Counted from the first letter of the stretch, positions 1 through 9,251 are shown. The stretch is 64,000 bases of DNA from Clostridiales bacterium FE2011 (GCA_017569305.1 CP069418.1:310001-374000), one strand, 5' to 3'. A program made the numbers and translations. The notes: generated by a model from the letters alone, not told the origin.

Positions 1-33
1 GGCTCCGATGATTCCAACGCGATACTGATTCAT
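1..33 (-). CDS. Partial ArgC-like NAD(P)-binding reductase (N-terminus only)
   Basis: Only the first 11 codons are inside the window; they read MNQYRVGIIGA. A GGAGGG ribosome site lies 7 nt before the ATG. The string VGIIGA at the extreme N-terminus is the start of a Rossmann fold and fits N-acetyl-gamma-glutamyl-phosphate reductase (ArgC, arginine synthesis). Aspartate-semialdehyde dehydrogenase or another dehydrogenase is possible. The gene has its own promoter and a short leader with a terminator-like hairpin, so it is probably not simply the tail of the opp operon. The call rests on 11 residues and is tentative. Confidence 0.45.
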   Translation of the reverse strand, partial: MNQYRVGIIGA

Positions 34-54
34 TACGGTACCCTCCATAGTAGT

Positions 55-74
55 AAAAAACCGGGCTCGGCCCG
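55..74 (-). terminator. Leader terminator-like hairpin before the ArgC-like gene
   Basis: On the minus strand CGGGC-CGA-GCCCG forms a 5-bp GC stem, followed one base later by six Ts, about 22 nt before the start codon. Because it lies between a predicted transcription start and the gene, it looks like an attenuator rather than an end-of-operon terminator. The stem is short, so efficiency is uncertain. Confidence 0.45.
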
Positions 75-115
75 TGATTACTGTGAATCTTATCACGGGC
101 GTCTCTGTGTGTCAA
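70..115 (-). promoter_or_regulatory. Promoter with overlapping palindrome for the ArgC-like gene
   Basis: Minus strand: TTGACA (110-115), 17-nt spacer, TAAGAT (87-92). A 9-bp inverted repeat GCCCGTGAT / ATCACGGGC (70-78 and 92-100) straddles the -10 box and start site. It could be a repressor operator. TGTGAAT inside it resembles one half of an ARG box, which would suit an argC gene, but the second half is poor. The right arm of the palindrome also shares bases with the leader terminator stem. Confidence 0.55.
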
Positions 116-179
116 CCGTTTCAGGCTGTGGGTACAAGCGAAAAACAAGGCGCAGGCAGGTGCGTTCTTTCCCCTGTTC

Positions 180-1106
180 TTACCGCTCATTCACCCACTT
201 GTCAAACTCCTCGTCTGTGGCCAGGACGGTATGCGTTCCGCCTACAGAATGCTCTGTTCCTTTGGCATAATCAATGCCTGAGGAAGCATAGTCATAGGCG
301 ATGGATTTCCGCCGTTTCTCCACTTCCGGATTCGGATGCGGAATGGCGGACAGCAGGGATTTGGTATACGGATGAACCGGGTTGGAGAAGATCTCCTCCT
401 TGGTTCCCGCCTCCACAAGATATCCCAGGTGCAGTACGCCGATCCGGTCGGAGATATACTTCACCATGCTCAGGTCATGGGCGATGAACAGATAGGCACA
501 GGAGGTCTCCTCCTGGATATCCTTCATCAGGTTCACCACCTGGGCCTGGATGGACACGTCCAGTGCGGAAATACATTCGTCAGCGATAATCAGTTTGGGG
601 TTCATGATCAGGGCCCTGGCAATGCCGACGCGCTGCCTCTGTCCGCCGGAAAACTGATGCGGATAGCGGGATGCGTGTTCCGGAGACAGGCCGACCTTCC
701 GCAGCATGGCGCTGATCTGTTCCGCCCTGTCTTCCCGGGATTTGTACCGGTGATGGATATCCAGGCCTTCGCCGATGATATCAGAAACCTTTTTCCTGGG
801 ATTCAGGGAGGCCATGGGGTCCTGGAAGATCATCTGCATGTTCTCCCGCAGGGTTTCCCTGGTTTTGCCTTCCAGCTTGCCGGTAATATCCATACCGTCG
901 AAGATAATCTTTCCATCAGTAGGATTGTACAGGCGGATAATGCTGCGGCCGATGGTGGTCTTTCCGGATCCGGATTCTCCCACAAGTCCGTAGGTCTCTC
1001 CGGGATAAATCTCAAAGGATACGCCGTTGACAGCCTTAACGGTATAGCTGCGGGAAATCCTGAAGTGCTGCTTCAGGTTCTCCACTCTCAGAAGCGGTTC
1101 ACTCAT
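180..1106 (-). CDS. oppF: Oligopeptide ABC transporter ATP-binding protein OppF
   Basis: A cytoplasmic ATPase that powers peptide uptake together with OppD. The 308-residue protein has Walker A GESGSGKT (43-50), the Q-loop in FQDP (about 94), signature SGGQR (153-157), Walker B LIIADE (172-177) and H-loop His 210. The C-terminal HPYTKSLL stretch is typical of the OppD/OppF subfamily, so a nickel or drug importer is less likely. Its start overlaps the end of oppD by 4 nt, indicating translational coupling. It is the last gene of oppABCDF. The residues after about 265 are not conserved in families I recognise. Substrate range cannot be read from this subunit. Confidence 0.93.
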   Translation of the reverse strand: MSEPLLRVENLKQHFRISRSYTVKAVNGVSFEIYPGETYGLVGESGSGKTTIGRSIIRLYNPTDGKIIFDGMDITGKLEGKTRETLRENMQMIFQDPMASLNPRKKVSDIIGEGLDIHHRYKSREDRAEQISAMLRKVGLSPEHASRYPHQFSGGQRQRVGIARALIMNPKLIIADECISALDVSIQAQVVNLMKDIQEETSCAYLFIAHDLSMVKYISDRIGVLHLGYLVEAGTKEEIFSNPVHPYTKSLLSAIPHPNPEVEKRRKSIAYDYASSGIDYAKGTEHSVGGTHTVLATDEEFDKWVNER

Positions 1107-2188
1107 AGATATTTTGCCACCTCCTTCTGCGCCCGTTCAATCCGGGTCTTCAGCTCCGTGGGCATCTCAACCTTCGGGGCGTCGGGATGCAGCAGCCATG
1201 TCGCTGCAAAATGCGTACGTGACACCTGGAACATCGGCGGCTCTTCTTTCTCGTCGATTGCCATGGCAAACTGGTTCCGGGCTGCGAAAGCGTCTCCCTT
1301 CGGCTCATGCAGCAGGTTGGGCGGGCTTCCGGGGATGGAATACAGGCGTTCATCGTCCGTATCCAGGTCCGGCATGGAGGAAAGCAGGCCCCAGGTATAG
1401 GGATGCTTCGGCTCATAGAAGATCTCGTTGACGTTGCCCACTTCCACGATCTTTCCGGCGTACATCACGTTCACATAATCCGCCACCTTGGCCACGACTC
1501 CCAGGTCATGGGTGATATAAATGACGGAAAGCTTCATTTTCTTCTGGATATCCATGATCAGTTCCAGGATGCGCGCCTGGATGGTCACGTCCAGTGCCGT
1601 GGTAGGTTCGTCACAGATCAGGATGTCCGGATCCGCGCTCAGGGCGATGGCGATAACCACCCGCTGCCGCATACCGCCGGACAGTTGATGCGGATAGTTT
1701 TTGAACCGCTTTTCCGCTTCCGGAATACCGACCAGGTCCAGCAGCTCAATCGCCCGCTTCCGGGCGGCTTCTTTTTCCATATGCTTGTGCAGGAACATGC
1801 CTTCCATGATCTGTTTGCCGATGGTCATGGTAGGATCCAGGCTGGTCATGGGATCCTGGAATACCATGGCGATCCGCTGTCCGTTGATGTCCCGGCGCAG
1901 TTCCTTCCGGCTCAGTTTCAGCAGGTCTGTGGTGACCTCGTTGCCGTCCTTGTCCGTATAGGTATACAGGATTTCTCCGCTGTTGATGATGGCGTTGCTG
2001 TCCAGCAGGCCCATGGCGGCTTTCATGGTCACCGATTTGCCCGAGCCGGATTCACCCACAACAGCCACGGTTTCACCCTTGCACAGGTCCAGGCTGACGC
2101 CCCGGATGGCATGCACAATACCGGCGTTTGTTTTGAAGGAGATATCCAGATTCTTGATATCGAGGATTTTCTTCGGTGTCTCGCTCAT
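1103..2188 (-). CDS. oppD: Oligopeptide ABC transporter ATP-binding protein OppD
   Basis: The partner ATPase of OppF, 361 residues from the chosen start. An upstream in-frame ATG at 2266 lies inside oppC. The ATG at 2188 follows GGAGGGGAGAC and gives the usual OppD N-terminus. Walker A GESGSGKS (45-52), Q111, signature LSGGM (169-173), Walker B ILICDE (189-194). The C-terminal GDAFAARN...FAATWLLHP region is the variant of Gram-positive OppD that lacks the four cysteines seen in some proteobacterial homologues. It lies 13 nt after oppC in the same operon. Confidence 0.93.
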   Translation of the reverse strand: MSETPKKILDIKNLDISFKTNAGIVHAIRGVSLDLCKGETVAVVGESGSGKSVTMKAAMGLLDSNAIINSGEILYTYTDKDGNEVTTDLLKLSRKELRRDINGQRIAMVFQDPMTSLDPTMTIGKQIMEGMFLHKHMEKEAARKRAIELLDLVGIPEAEKRFKNYPHQLSGGMRQRVVIAIALSADPDILICDEPTTALDVTIQARILELIMDIQKKMKLSVIYITHDLGVVAKVADYVNVMYAGKIVEVGNVNEIFYEPKHPYTWGLLSSMPDLDTDDERLYSIPGSPPNLLHEPKGDAFAARNQFAMAIDEKEEPPMFQVSRTHFAATWLLHPDAPKVEMPTELKTRIERAQKEVAKYL

Positions 2189-2201
2189 CTGTCTCCCCTC
2201 C

Positions 2202-3212
2202 TCACATATCTTCCAGCTTCGGAGCCAGCGCTTCGCGCAGTCCGTCGCCGATGAAGTTGAATCCAAGCATCAGAAGGGCCAGCACAATGATCGGCGGCAG
2301 GATCTGATAAGGCAGCGTCGTGATGTTGTTGAAGCCGTCTTCAATCAGGGTACCGACAGAGCACATGGGCAGTGCAATGCCGACGCCGACAAAGCTCAGG
2401 AACGCTTCGGTAAAGATAGCCGTCGGGATGGAGAACATCACCTGGGTAATGATCGGCCCGATGGTGTTGGGCAGGATCTCCCGGAAGATGATGTGTTCGT
2501 TCCGGGCACCCAGTGTCCGGCTGGCCAGGACATATTCCTGTTCCTTGGTCTTCAGCATCTCCGCCCGGGCAATCTTGCTCATACCGATCCACTCGGTCAG
2601 CAGCAGGGCGATAATCACCAGCCAGATGCCCTTTGGCATAAAGATTGCCAGCACGGAAACAATCACCAGCCGCGGAACACTGTTGGCCACCTCGACTACC
2701 CGCTGCATGATGTTGTCTGTCATACCCCCGAAATAGCCTGATATCAGGCCGTAACTCATGCCGATGATCATATCAATGATAATGGTCACGAAGGCAATCA
2801 GCAGGGAAACCCGGGCACCGTACCAGGTGCGGGTCCACAGGTCGCGTCCCAGGTCGTCTGTGCCGAACAGGAACGTGTAGCTGCCAAAGTTACCCTCCGG
2901 TTCTTCTCCCGTGAACAGCTTATGCAATGCCGGAATCTGCGGGGCAATCCCCTTGGCCACAACGCGTTTGTTGTTCTCGTTCCGGTATTGCACGATGTCC
3001 CGGTATCCGAATTCATTCAGCGACGGTCCGATGGCGGCAAACAGGATGATCAGCAGTACAATCACAAGTCCGATCACCGCCCGGCGGTTTTTGAAGAAAT
3101 GAATCGCGACGCCTTTCCAGTAGCTCTGGGAGGCGAAGTTTTTATCCGTATACAGATCCTGCCGGTCAAGCAGGGTAAAATCCTCTTTGGTGGGAGTATA
3201 TGTCTTCTCCAT
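2202..3212 (-). CDS. oppC: Oligopeptide ABC transporter permease OppC
   Basis: Integral membrane subunit, 336 residues, with an N-terminal cytoplasmic segment, one early membrane span (about 44-64), an external region, then five spans of the BPD_transp_1 domain. The EAA loop is visible (ASRTLGARNEHIIFREILPN). The ATG at 3212 is preferred over an in-frame GTG at 3221, because AAGGAGG sits 10 nt before the ATG but only 1 nt before the GTG. It pairs with OppB to form the peptide channel. The GTG region overlaps the oppB stop codon, so coupling to oppB is likely. Confidence 0.92.
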   Translation of the reverse strand: MEKTYTPTKEDFTLLDRQDLYTDKNFASQSYWKGVAIHFFKNRRAVIGLVIVLLIILFAAIGPSLNEFGYRDIVQYRNENNKRVVAKGIAPQIPALHKLFTGEEPEGNFGSYTFLFGTDDLGRDLWTRTWYGARVSLLIAFVTIIIDMIIGMSYGLISGYFGGMTDNIMQRVVEVANSVPRLVIVSVLAIFMPKGIWLVIIALLLTEWIGMSKIARAEMLKTKEQEYVLASRTLGARNEHIIFREILPNTIGPIITQVMFSIPTAIFTEAFLSFVGVGIALPMCSVGTLIEDGFNNITTLPYQILPPIIVLALLMLGFNFIGDGLREALAPKLEDM

Positions 3213-3217
3213 CCTGC

Positions 3218-4165
3218 TCACGCCTCCTTTCCCTTGGCGGACACACGGATCCGGGGATCCAGTACGCCGTAAAGCAGGTCAACCACCAGCATGATGCCGA
3301 TATACAGGGCGGAGTACAGGATGCCCAGCGCCAGCACATAGTTGTAGTCAATACCTTCTCCGGCAATCGCGTCCACCATGAGTTTGCCGATACCGTTGAT
3401 GCCGTAGATCTTCTCCACTACCAGTGCGCCTGTCAGCAGATCCACAATCAGCGGAGCCAGCACTGTTACAATCGGGATCAGGGCATTCCGGAGCACGTGC
3501 TTCATCACCAGGTTCCGGCCATACATGCCCTTCGATTCGGCCAGCCGCACATAGTCGCTGTCAAACACGTCCACCATTTCGTTCCGGGTGAAACGGGCAA
3601 TCGTGGACATCGTAAACAGCGAAAGCGAGACCGATGGGATAACCGAGGAGAACAGGAATCGGTTCGCGTCAAAGAAATAAGGAAAGAACGGGATCTTAAA
3701 GGAGAACGTATACTGAAGGAAAATCAGGAATACGTAGCTCGGCACGCATACGCCCAGGATTGAGAATACGGTACAGAATCCGTCCAGGAATTTCCCCCGG
3801 TTCAGTGCGGCCGTAATCCCCAGCAGCAGTCCCACCAGCGAGCCCAGCAGTACCGCTATGCCGCCGATGCGGAAGGAATTGGAGATCGCCGTGCTCAGCA
3901 CCGTACTGATCGGGGCACCGTAATACAGGGAGGTTCCTTTTCCGAAATCTCCGTGCAGCACATTCCCCATATACCGGATAAACTGGGTCAGGATCGGATC
4001 ATCCAGTCCCATCTCAGCCCGCTTGTTCTGGATCTGTTCAGCACTCATGCGCTCAGAGGGGAAAGGATTTCCCGGCATAATGCGCACCAGTACAAACAGC
4101 AGAAAAGTGATTATAAGCAGCGTCAGCAGGGCCATACCGATCCGCTTGAGCGTATACTTGATCAT
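3218..4165 (-). CDS. oppB: Oligopeptide ABC transporter permease OppB
   Basis: Six-span permease of 315 residues, the usual OppB length. The N-terminus MIKYTLKRIGMALLTLLIIT is the hallmark first helix. The EAA loop is DYVRLAESKGMYGRNLVMKH. The ribosome site is GTGAGGAAAGT just before the ATG. It lies 108 nt after oppA, separated by a strong hairpin, an arrangement that usually lets the binding protein be made in excess over the membrane subunits. Dipeptide permeases are close relatives; the intact five-gene set and the size of OppA favour oligopeptides. Confidence 0.92.
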   Translation of the reverse strand: MIKYTLKRIGMALLTLLIITFLLFVLVRIMPGNPFPSERMSAEQIQNKRAEMGLDDPILTQFIRYMGNVLHGDFGKGTSLYYGAPISTVLSTAISNSFRIGGIAVLLGSLVGLLLGITAALNRGKFLDGFCTVFSILGVCVPSYVFLIFLQYTFSFKIPFFPYFFDANRFLFSSVIPSVSLSLFTMSTIARFTRNEMVDVFDSDYVRLAESKGMYGRNLVMKHVLRNALIPIVTVLAPLIVDLLTGALVVEKIYGINGIGKLMVDAIAGEGIDYNYVLALGILYSALYIGIMLVVDLLYGVLDPRIRVSAKGKEA

Positions 4166-4234
4166 ACTTTCCTCACATTGATAAACTGCAGAATAATTGC
4201 GGCTATTTTATTGCCGCGCCATAGCATAGGAAAA

Positions 4235-4262
4235 CGGAGCGGTCAGCGTGCTGACCGCTCCG
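4235..4262 (-). terminator. Intercistronic hairpin between oppA and oppB
   Basis: A perfect 12-bp stem (CGGAGCGGTCAG / CTGACCGCTCCG) with a 4-nt loop, followed on the minus strand by TTTT. It lies in the only sizeable gap inside the opp operon. It is best read as a partial terminator or a 3'-end stabiliser that raises oppA message relative to oppBCDF, since the downstream genes have no other visible promoter. Confidence 0.8.
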
Positions 4263-4273
4263 TCCGGATGCTT

Positions 4274-5923
4274 TTACTTCGTCGTATCCTTATAAACACG
4301 GTTCAGCGCGACGGGATGGAAATCGATTCCTTCGACGCCGGCAGTGATCAGGTTGGCGTTGGCCTTGGTGTACAGCGGGGCAATAACCGCCTCCTGCATC
4401 ACGATCGTTTCAGCTTTGAACATGGCTTCCCAGCGGGCATCATAGTCAGAGATGTAAGCGCCGGTGGTGCAGTCCGCGATCAGCTGATCGAATTCAGCGT
4501 TGGACCAGAAGCCATAGTTGTTGGAGTTGTTGGTCACCCACATACCCAGGTAGGTCATGGGATCGGCGTAGTCCGGACCCCAGCGGGTCAGGGCGATGTC
4601 GTAGTTATCGTTCTGCATCTTGTCCAGGCGCTCAGCTTTGGTCATGCTCTGCAGGTTGATTTCCACGCCGGGCAGTGCGTCTTCAACGTCTTCCTTGATG
4701 GCCTGGGCAACCTTCTGCACTTCGTCGCCTTCGTTGTTGCCGTAGATCATTGTGAAGCTGAAGCTGTCCTTGCCCAGTTCGGCCTTAGCCGCTTCAAGGT
4801 ATTCAGCAGCCTTCTCGGGGTTGTAGCCCACATAGTCGATGAAGGCATCCTGATTGGCGGAGAAGTCTTCGCCGGTGGTGCTGCTGGCCGCGAACTGCGG
4901 GGGCACTGCGGTATAGGTGGCCAGGGAGCCATCCATCACGTAGTTGTCAACCAGGTTCTCACGGTCGATAGCGTTGCTGATGGCCAGGCGCAGGTTGGCG
5001 TTCGCCAGCATGCCGCCTTCAGCGTTCTTTTCGGTCTGGCTGAAGGACAGGTACCACATGTAGCCGGCACCGGTCACTTTCAGGTTCTCAGCCAGGGTGG
5101 CGTCCTTCTTGGCAGCGTCAACCTGGTTGCCGGAAACCATAACGACGTCCAGCGTCTTGTTACGGAAAGCGGTCAGGGCGTTGTCGGAGGAGCCGACCAC
5201 CTGGTAGTTGATACCGGCCAGCTTTACGCGGTCAGCATCCCAGTAATCGGGATTCTTCTTCACGCTCAGGTTCGCGGTGCCGGGGGTGTAGCTTTCCAGC
5301 ACGAAAGCGCCGTTGCTGAGGAAGGTCTCAGGGCTGGTGCCGTAGGTGCCGTCCGCCAGGCTGTTGTAGAACTCTTCGTTAATCGGATAGAAGGTGGGGA
5401 AATACATCAAGCTCGGGAAGAAAGAAACAGGAACGTTCAGTTCCACGACAAAGGTCTTGTCGTCCGGAGCGCTGACAGCCAGGGTGGTCAGGTCAGCTTC
5501 GCTGCCGCTGATGATTTCGGCGGCACCCTTGATGTTGCCGATTTCATCCAGCATGTAGGCATATTCGCCGGCTTCCTTCGCGATCCGCCGCCAGGCGAAA
5601 ACGAAGTCATTGGCCGTCACGGGCGTGCCGTTGTTCCACTTGGCGTCCCGCAGGTGGAAGGTGTAGGTCAGTCCGTCATCGCTTACGTCGAAGCTTTCAG
5701 CAAGGGCAGGTACGGCCGCGCCGTCCTTGTCCATCTGCATCAGACCGTCGATACAGTCAGCGATCACTTCAAAAGAGTCACCGTCAGTCGCCAGGTTGGT
5801 GTCCAGGGACATGACGTTCGTACCCAGCATAACGCCCAGATAGCTGGCATCGTCGGCAGAAGCCGTAACAACGCAGGCCAGGAGCATCATGATGGACAAC
5901 AGGATTGCAGTCAGTTTCTTCAT
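4274..5923 (-). CDS. oppA: Oligopeptide-binding protein OppA
   Basis: Extracellular solute-binding protein of family 5 (SBP_bac_5), 549 residues, which captures peptides for OppBCDF. The signal sequence MKKLTAILLSIMMLLACVVT is followed by an Ala-Asp-rich boundary. LLAC at 14-17 matches a lipobox, so lipidation at Cys17 would anchor it, although cleavage after TASA is also possible. The motif GLTYTFHLRDAKWNNGTPVTANDFVFAW (family 5 signature region) is near residue 90. First gene of the operon, with AGGAG 9 nt upstream and a good promoter. Confidence 0.93.
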   Translation of the reverse strand: MKKLTAILLSIMMLLACVVTASADDASYLGVMLGTNVMSLDTNLATDGDSFEVIADCIDGLMQMDKDGAAVPALAESFDVSDDGLTYTFHLRDAKWNNGTPVTANDFVFAWRRIAKEAGEYAYMLDEIGNIKGAAEIISGSEADLTTLAVSAPDDKTFVVELNVPVSFFPSLMYFPTFYPINEEFYNSLADGTYGTSPETFLSNGAFVLESYTPGTANLSVKKNPDYWDADRVKLAGINYQVVGSSDNALTAFRNKTLDVVMVSGNQVDAAKKDATLAENLKVTGAGYMWYLSFSQTEKNAEGGMLANANLRLAISNAIDRENLVDNYVMDGSLATYTAVPPQFAASSTTGEDFSANQDAFIDYVGYNPEKAAEYLEAAKAELGKDSFSFTMIYGNNEGDEVQKVAQAIKEDVEDALPGVEINLQSMTKAERLDKMQNDNYDIALTRWGPDYADPMTYLGMWVTNNSNNYGFWSNAEFDQLIADCTTGAYISDYDARWEAMFKAETIVMQEAVIAPLYTKANANLITAGVEGIDFHPVALNRVYKDTTK

Positions 5924-5966
5924 GATAGTTCACTCTCCTGATTAGATTATGGTTAACCTGTTTTGT

Positions 5967-5995
5967 ATTTTAACCCTCTGCTTTGTTAAAGTAAA
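5967..5995 (-). promoter_or_regulatory. opp operon promoter
   Basis: Minus strand TTTACT (5990-5995), 17 nt, TAAAAT (5967-5972), placed 44 nt before the oppA start. The region is AT-rich and includes TTGTTTACAAATTG upstream, which could bind a regulator such as CodY, but no clear CodY box is present. Confidence 0.6.
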
Positions 5996-6354
5996 CTAAA
6001 AAACAATTTGTAAACAATATCGTTTCACATTTTTTGCCCGGATGAAACGTTTGTCTTTCCCGTGTAAAAACCTTTGTCTTTGCCCGTTTTCTCATCCTGT
6101 GTCATATATGCCTGGAAGCTTTTTCCATACCGCAGTCGTGATTCGCAGGGAGTTCATCATGTTTAATCCCGTTGTGATTTACAGAATCTTCCACTCATTT
6201 CTTCCCTGCCTGATCCCCTTGCAGCAAATACATTCACGCGTCCGAACGCATGGATGCGCGGTAGCGCTGCGCTTTCCCCCGGCAGGATTTCCCCTGACGT
6301 TTGTGGAAATGATTTATGATATGAAATGAATATAAAAGCGGAGGAATATCTGTT

Positions 6355-7092
6355 ATGAAGAATTTCAAGCTTTTCAGTCGTAGTAAAAAAGATCCCGATA
6401 CATTGACTGCCCGTTCCATGATCCTGCCGATTCTTTTCTGCCTGGTCTGCGGTTTGCTGCTGATCTTCTTCGGCAATCTCGCCCTGCGGATCACGGCTTA
6501 TGTACTGGCCGGGGTCATGATTCTCTGCGGTGTCTGGTCCGGCATTGTTTATCTTCGTTCGGATCCCGTACGGCGCATTACCGAATCCCGTCTTGCCACC
6601 GGCCTGATCCTGCTGGTTGCCGGCACGCTGCTGGCTTTCAATCCTAATTATCTGGAAGACATTCTCCCCTTCATCTGGGGCCTTGCCCTCCTCTTTGGCG
6701 CTTTCCTGAAGATCCAGTATGCTTTCGATGAGAAATCCGTCCAGGTGAAAAAATGGTGGATCATGCTCATCTTTGCCGCCTTCTCCCTGATCGTCGGCAT
6801 TATTGCCCTGCTGAATCCCGCCTTCCTTGGTGAAAATCGCAACCTGGTCATCGGCATCCTGCTGGTCCTGGAAGCAATCCTGGATATCACGGTCTTCTTC
6901 CTCCTGCGTCACGCCCTGAAGAAGAGCTCCCAGCCCCTGGCTACCGTCTCCCAGACCTTCTCCCCCGATGAGCCTGTCGCCGATCCCGCTGCCAAGGAAG
7001 AGCCTGCCGATGCTCCCTCTGACGCGTCGGCTGCTCCTGCTGCCGATGCTCCTACCGATCCCGCGCCTGCCGAGCCTGAAGCCAGCGATTAA
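6355..7092 (+). CDS. DUF308 / HdeD-like membrane protein with acidic Pro-Ala tail
   Basis: 245 residues. Six predicted membrane spans occur between residues 24 and 190, in three pairs with repeated Gly-rich turns, the DUF308 pattern. The last 45 residues are almost entirely Ala, Pro, Asp and Glu and should be a disordered cytoplasmic tail. HdeD relatives are linked to acid or envelope stress, but the biochemical role of the family is unknown. The gene stands alone, with GCGGAGGAATATC before the ATG. It is followed by a short direct repeat (GCATCGGC twice) and a TTCACTCTTCACT word, not by an obvious terminator. Confidence 0.8.
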   Translation: MKNFKLFSRSKKDPDTLTARSMILPILFCLVCGLLLIFFGNLALRITAYVLAGVMILCGVWSGIVYLRSDPVRRITESRLATGLILLVAGTLLAFNPNYLEDILPFIWGLALLFGAFLKIQYAFDEKSVQVKKWWIMLIFAAFSLIVGIIALLNPAFLGENRNLVIGILLVLEAILDITVFFLLRHALKKSSQPLATVSQTFSPDEPVADPAAKEEPADAPSDASAAPAADAPTDPAPAEPEASD

Positions 7093-7156
7093 TTGCATCG
7101 GCAGCGCATCGGCAACTGTACACGCTTCACTCTTCACTCTTCACTAATTATCATTT

Positions 7157-7190
7157 ATAAGTTTTAAGTTTTCAGTTTTCAGTATTCATT
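7157..7190 (+). repeat. T-family intergenic repeat (copy 1)
   Basis: Words AAGTTTTAAGTTTTCAG and CAGTATTCATT. Same vocabulary as the flanks of modules A-D. Lies directly before the sir2 ribosome site. Confidence 0.75.
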
Positions 7191-7214
7191 AATCATAAGG
7201 AAGGAGGCTGCCTT

Positions 7215-7931
7215 ATGCCATATGACGCCCTTCAACAGATGGTCTCCGATGCCCATGCTATCGTCTTCTTCGGTGGTGCCGGCGTTTCCACGGAAAGCGG
7301 CATCCCGGATTTCCGCAGCGTGGACGGACTCTATAATCAGAAGTATGATTACCCGCCGGAAACCATTCTTTCTCACACCTTCTTTATGAAGAAGCCGGAA
7401 GCTTTCTTCCGTTTCTACCGGGATAAGATGCTGCCACTTGACGCCAAGCCCAACAAGGCGCACCTGAAGCTCGCCGAGTGGGAAAAGGAAGGCAAGCTCC
7501 TGGCTGTCGTCACCCAGAACATTGACGGCCTGCATCAGGCAGCCGGCAGCAAAAAAGTCTATGAACTCCATGGCAGCGTCCACCGGAACTACTGCATGAA
7601 GTGCGGCAAGTTCTTCCCGCCGGAATATATCCGGGATAGCAAGGATGAGATTCCCGTCTGCCCCTGCGGCGGCCGGATCAAACCGGATGTGGTTCTCTAT
7701 GAGGAAGGTCTGGATAACGACGTGGTCTCCGGTGCGGTTCACGCCATTTCCAAGGCAGATCTCCTCATCGTTGCCGGTACCAGCCTGACCGTCTATCCCG
7801 CCGCCGGACTGATCCGCTATTTCCGCGGCAAGCATATGGTACTCATCAACCGGGATGCCACCCCCATGGACTACGAATGTGACCTTGTGATCCATGATAA
7901 AGTCGGTGAGGTTCTTTCTTCCCTCACCTGA
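7215..7931 (+). CDS. cobB: NAD-dependent protein deacylase, Sir2/CobB family
   Basis: Removes acyl groups from lysines using NAD and releases nicotinamide and O-acyl-ADP-ribose. 238 residues with the full core: GAGVSTESGIPDFR (21-34), TQNID (100-104), catalytic His119 and zinc cysteines 127, 130, 149 and 151. The NAD-side motif is KPDVVLYEE rather than the common RPxVVWFGE. The Ala/Tyr/Arg trio that marks desuccinylases is not apparent, so deacetylase activity is the default guess. Start chosen at the ATG after AAGGAAGGAGG. Single-gene unit ended by a strong terminator. Confidence 0.93.
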   Translation: MPYDALQQMVSDAHAIVFFGGAGVSTESGIPDFRSVDGLYNQKYDYPPETILSHTFFMKKPEAFFRFYRDKMLPLDAKPNKAHLKLAEWEKEGKLLAVVTQNIDGLHQAAGSKKVYELHGSVHRNYCMKCGKFFPPEYIRDSKDEIPVCPCGGRIKPDVVLYEEGLDNDVVSGAVHAISKADLLIVAGTSLTVYPAAGLIRYFRGKHMVLINRDATPMDYECDLVIHDKVGEVLSSLT

Positions 7932-7954
7932 TCAATCCCATCCAATACGAACAA

Positions 7955-7988
7955 CAGCCGCTTCCAACCGGAAGCGGCTGCTTTTTTA
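7955..7988 (+). terminator. Intrinsic terminator of the sir2 gene
   Basis: 11-bp stem CAGCCGCTTCC / GGAAGCGGCTG with an AACC loop and a run of six Ts. Separates the convergent genes at 7215 and 7989. Confidence 0.92.
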
Positions 7989-9251
7989 TTATCCATTTCC
8001 TTCAGCAAAGTACTTTTTCTCGACAAATCCTGTTCCCAGTGTAGTCAGAACCGCAAACCAGTCCTTTGATTCTCCGATGACCTGTATATTCAGGTTTGTA
8101 CATGTGCCCTCGGAACCTGACCAGATTGCAGATGAAGACACGGATGGTTCTGAATAAACTTTCATTTGTTTAAGCAAAGATGCATCACTTGTTATGCTCC
8201 GCTCTCTGGTTGGATTCATATCCACCTCAAACAGTATGCCGGATGAAGATGGATATACATCTTCACTCCATACATATCCGGTCAGGCCATTCACAGCTAT
8301 CTGAGTGATATATCCGCTTTCATCTTCTCCCAATACCTTCACCGGTGTTCCCTGATAAAGGGTAAAAGAATAATGATCATACATCCGATCTCCGCACTCA
8401 GAGTACATATCTATATATTCATTGAATTCAGAAGCAACAATCGCATCATATTCTCCTGTTTGCGGAGATAAATCCACATTTTTCAGGCTCTGAGGCATCA
8501 TCTTTGTTGTTATGTTTTCGATCTTCTGTGCTTCCGCATACGCTCCGCATATTCTGATGTTTCTTTCCTCGGTCCTGCCATAAACGATTTGTTCATATGC
8601 AATAGACATGACATCAGGATAATAAGAAATGATAGTTTCATGCCGTGTATACCATTGTGAGAGTGTCCATTGTCCAGACGACAATTGAATGAAACATGCG
8701 GTTGCTTCATCACTGAAGTCGATCACAAGTTCTTTCTCGGACAAGCCCTGGGAATAGAAATCCGGGAATACACCAAACATTTTTTCGAGCCAGCTGCTCT
8801 TTGTTTCAAGCTGCCATTTTTCATCATTATAGCTGTATATCCTGATCTGCCATCTGTCGTTCATATCGCCGGTAAGCACATAAAAGCGGTTATCGGCTCT
8901 TTCCGCGTCAAGGATATATATCCCCGTTTCCAGATCGTTAAATATACCCTGAGCAGGTTCATCAGTCCCATTGGAACTCATCAGTTCCCATTTATTATCA
9001 ACAGAATCAAATAGTCTGACTATCCTCCCTCCTTCCGGATCAATAGTCATCACATACAGCCATCCGTCACCTGTCAGGATATCAGCGACATTCTCTCCCG
9101 GCTGAAGATACTCCCGCACTTCCGGAGCCAATTCCTCCATTCTGTTTTTACTGTTTTCTTCTTCCGCATAACCGGTGATCGGAAAAGCAGATAGCGCGAA
9201 CAGAAAAGCCATCAGCATTGTGAACATTTTCGTAACTACAGTCGTCTTCAT
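7989..9251 (-). CDS. Secreted protein with SH3-like C-terminal repeats
   Basis: 420 residues from the ATG at 9251, which has AGGGGGAAG upstream; an earlier in-frame ATG has no ribosome site and would spoil the signal peptide. Signal sequence about 1-29 (ends ITGYAEE). No enzyme motif is visible. The central region is rich in Trp and Tyr with short repeated segments (DNKWELM, DNRFYVL, DRWQIRIYSY, DEKWQLE), suggesting a beta-propeller-like fold. Near 300-345 GTPVKVLGEDESGYITQI looks like a bacterial SH3 domain, and the last 60 residues resemble a second. It may bind the cell wall. Exact function unknown. Confidence 0.7.
   Translation of the reverse strand: MKTTVVTKMFTMLMAFLFALSAFPITGYAEEENSKNRMEELAPEVREYLQPGENVADILTGDGWLYVMTIDPEGGRIVRLFDSVDNKWELMSSNGTDEPAQGIFNDLETGIYILDAERADNRFYVLTGDMNDRWQIRIYSYNDEKWQLETKSSWLEKMFGVFPDFYSQGLSEKELVIDFSDEATACFIQLSSGQWTLSQWYTRHETIISYYPDVMSIAYEQIVYGRTEERNIRICGAYAEAQKIENITTKMMPQSLKNVDLSPQTGEYDAIVASEFNEYIDMYSECGDRMYDHYSFTLYQGTPVKVLGEDESGYITQIAVNGLTGYVWSEDVYPSSSGILFEVDMNPTRERSITSDASLLKQMKVYSEPSVSSSAIWSGSEGTCTNLNIQVIGESKDWFAVLTTLGTGFVEKKYFAEGNG

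Noticed and set aside
3953..5941. A 662-codon open frame antisense to oppA and oppB
   Set aside because: It lies opposite well-conserved genes, has no ribosome site or promoter and its protein has a shadow-like composition rich in His, Val and Gly. The real genes explain the region.
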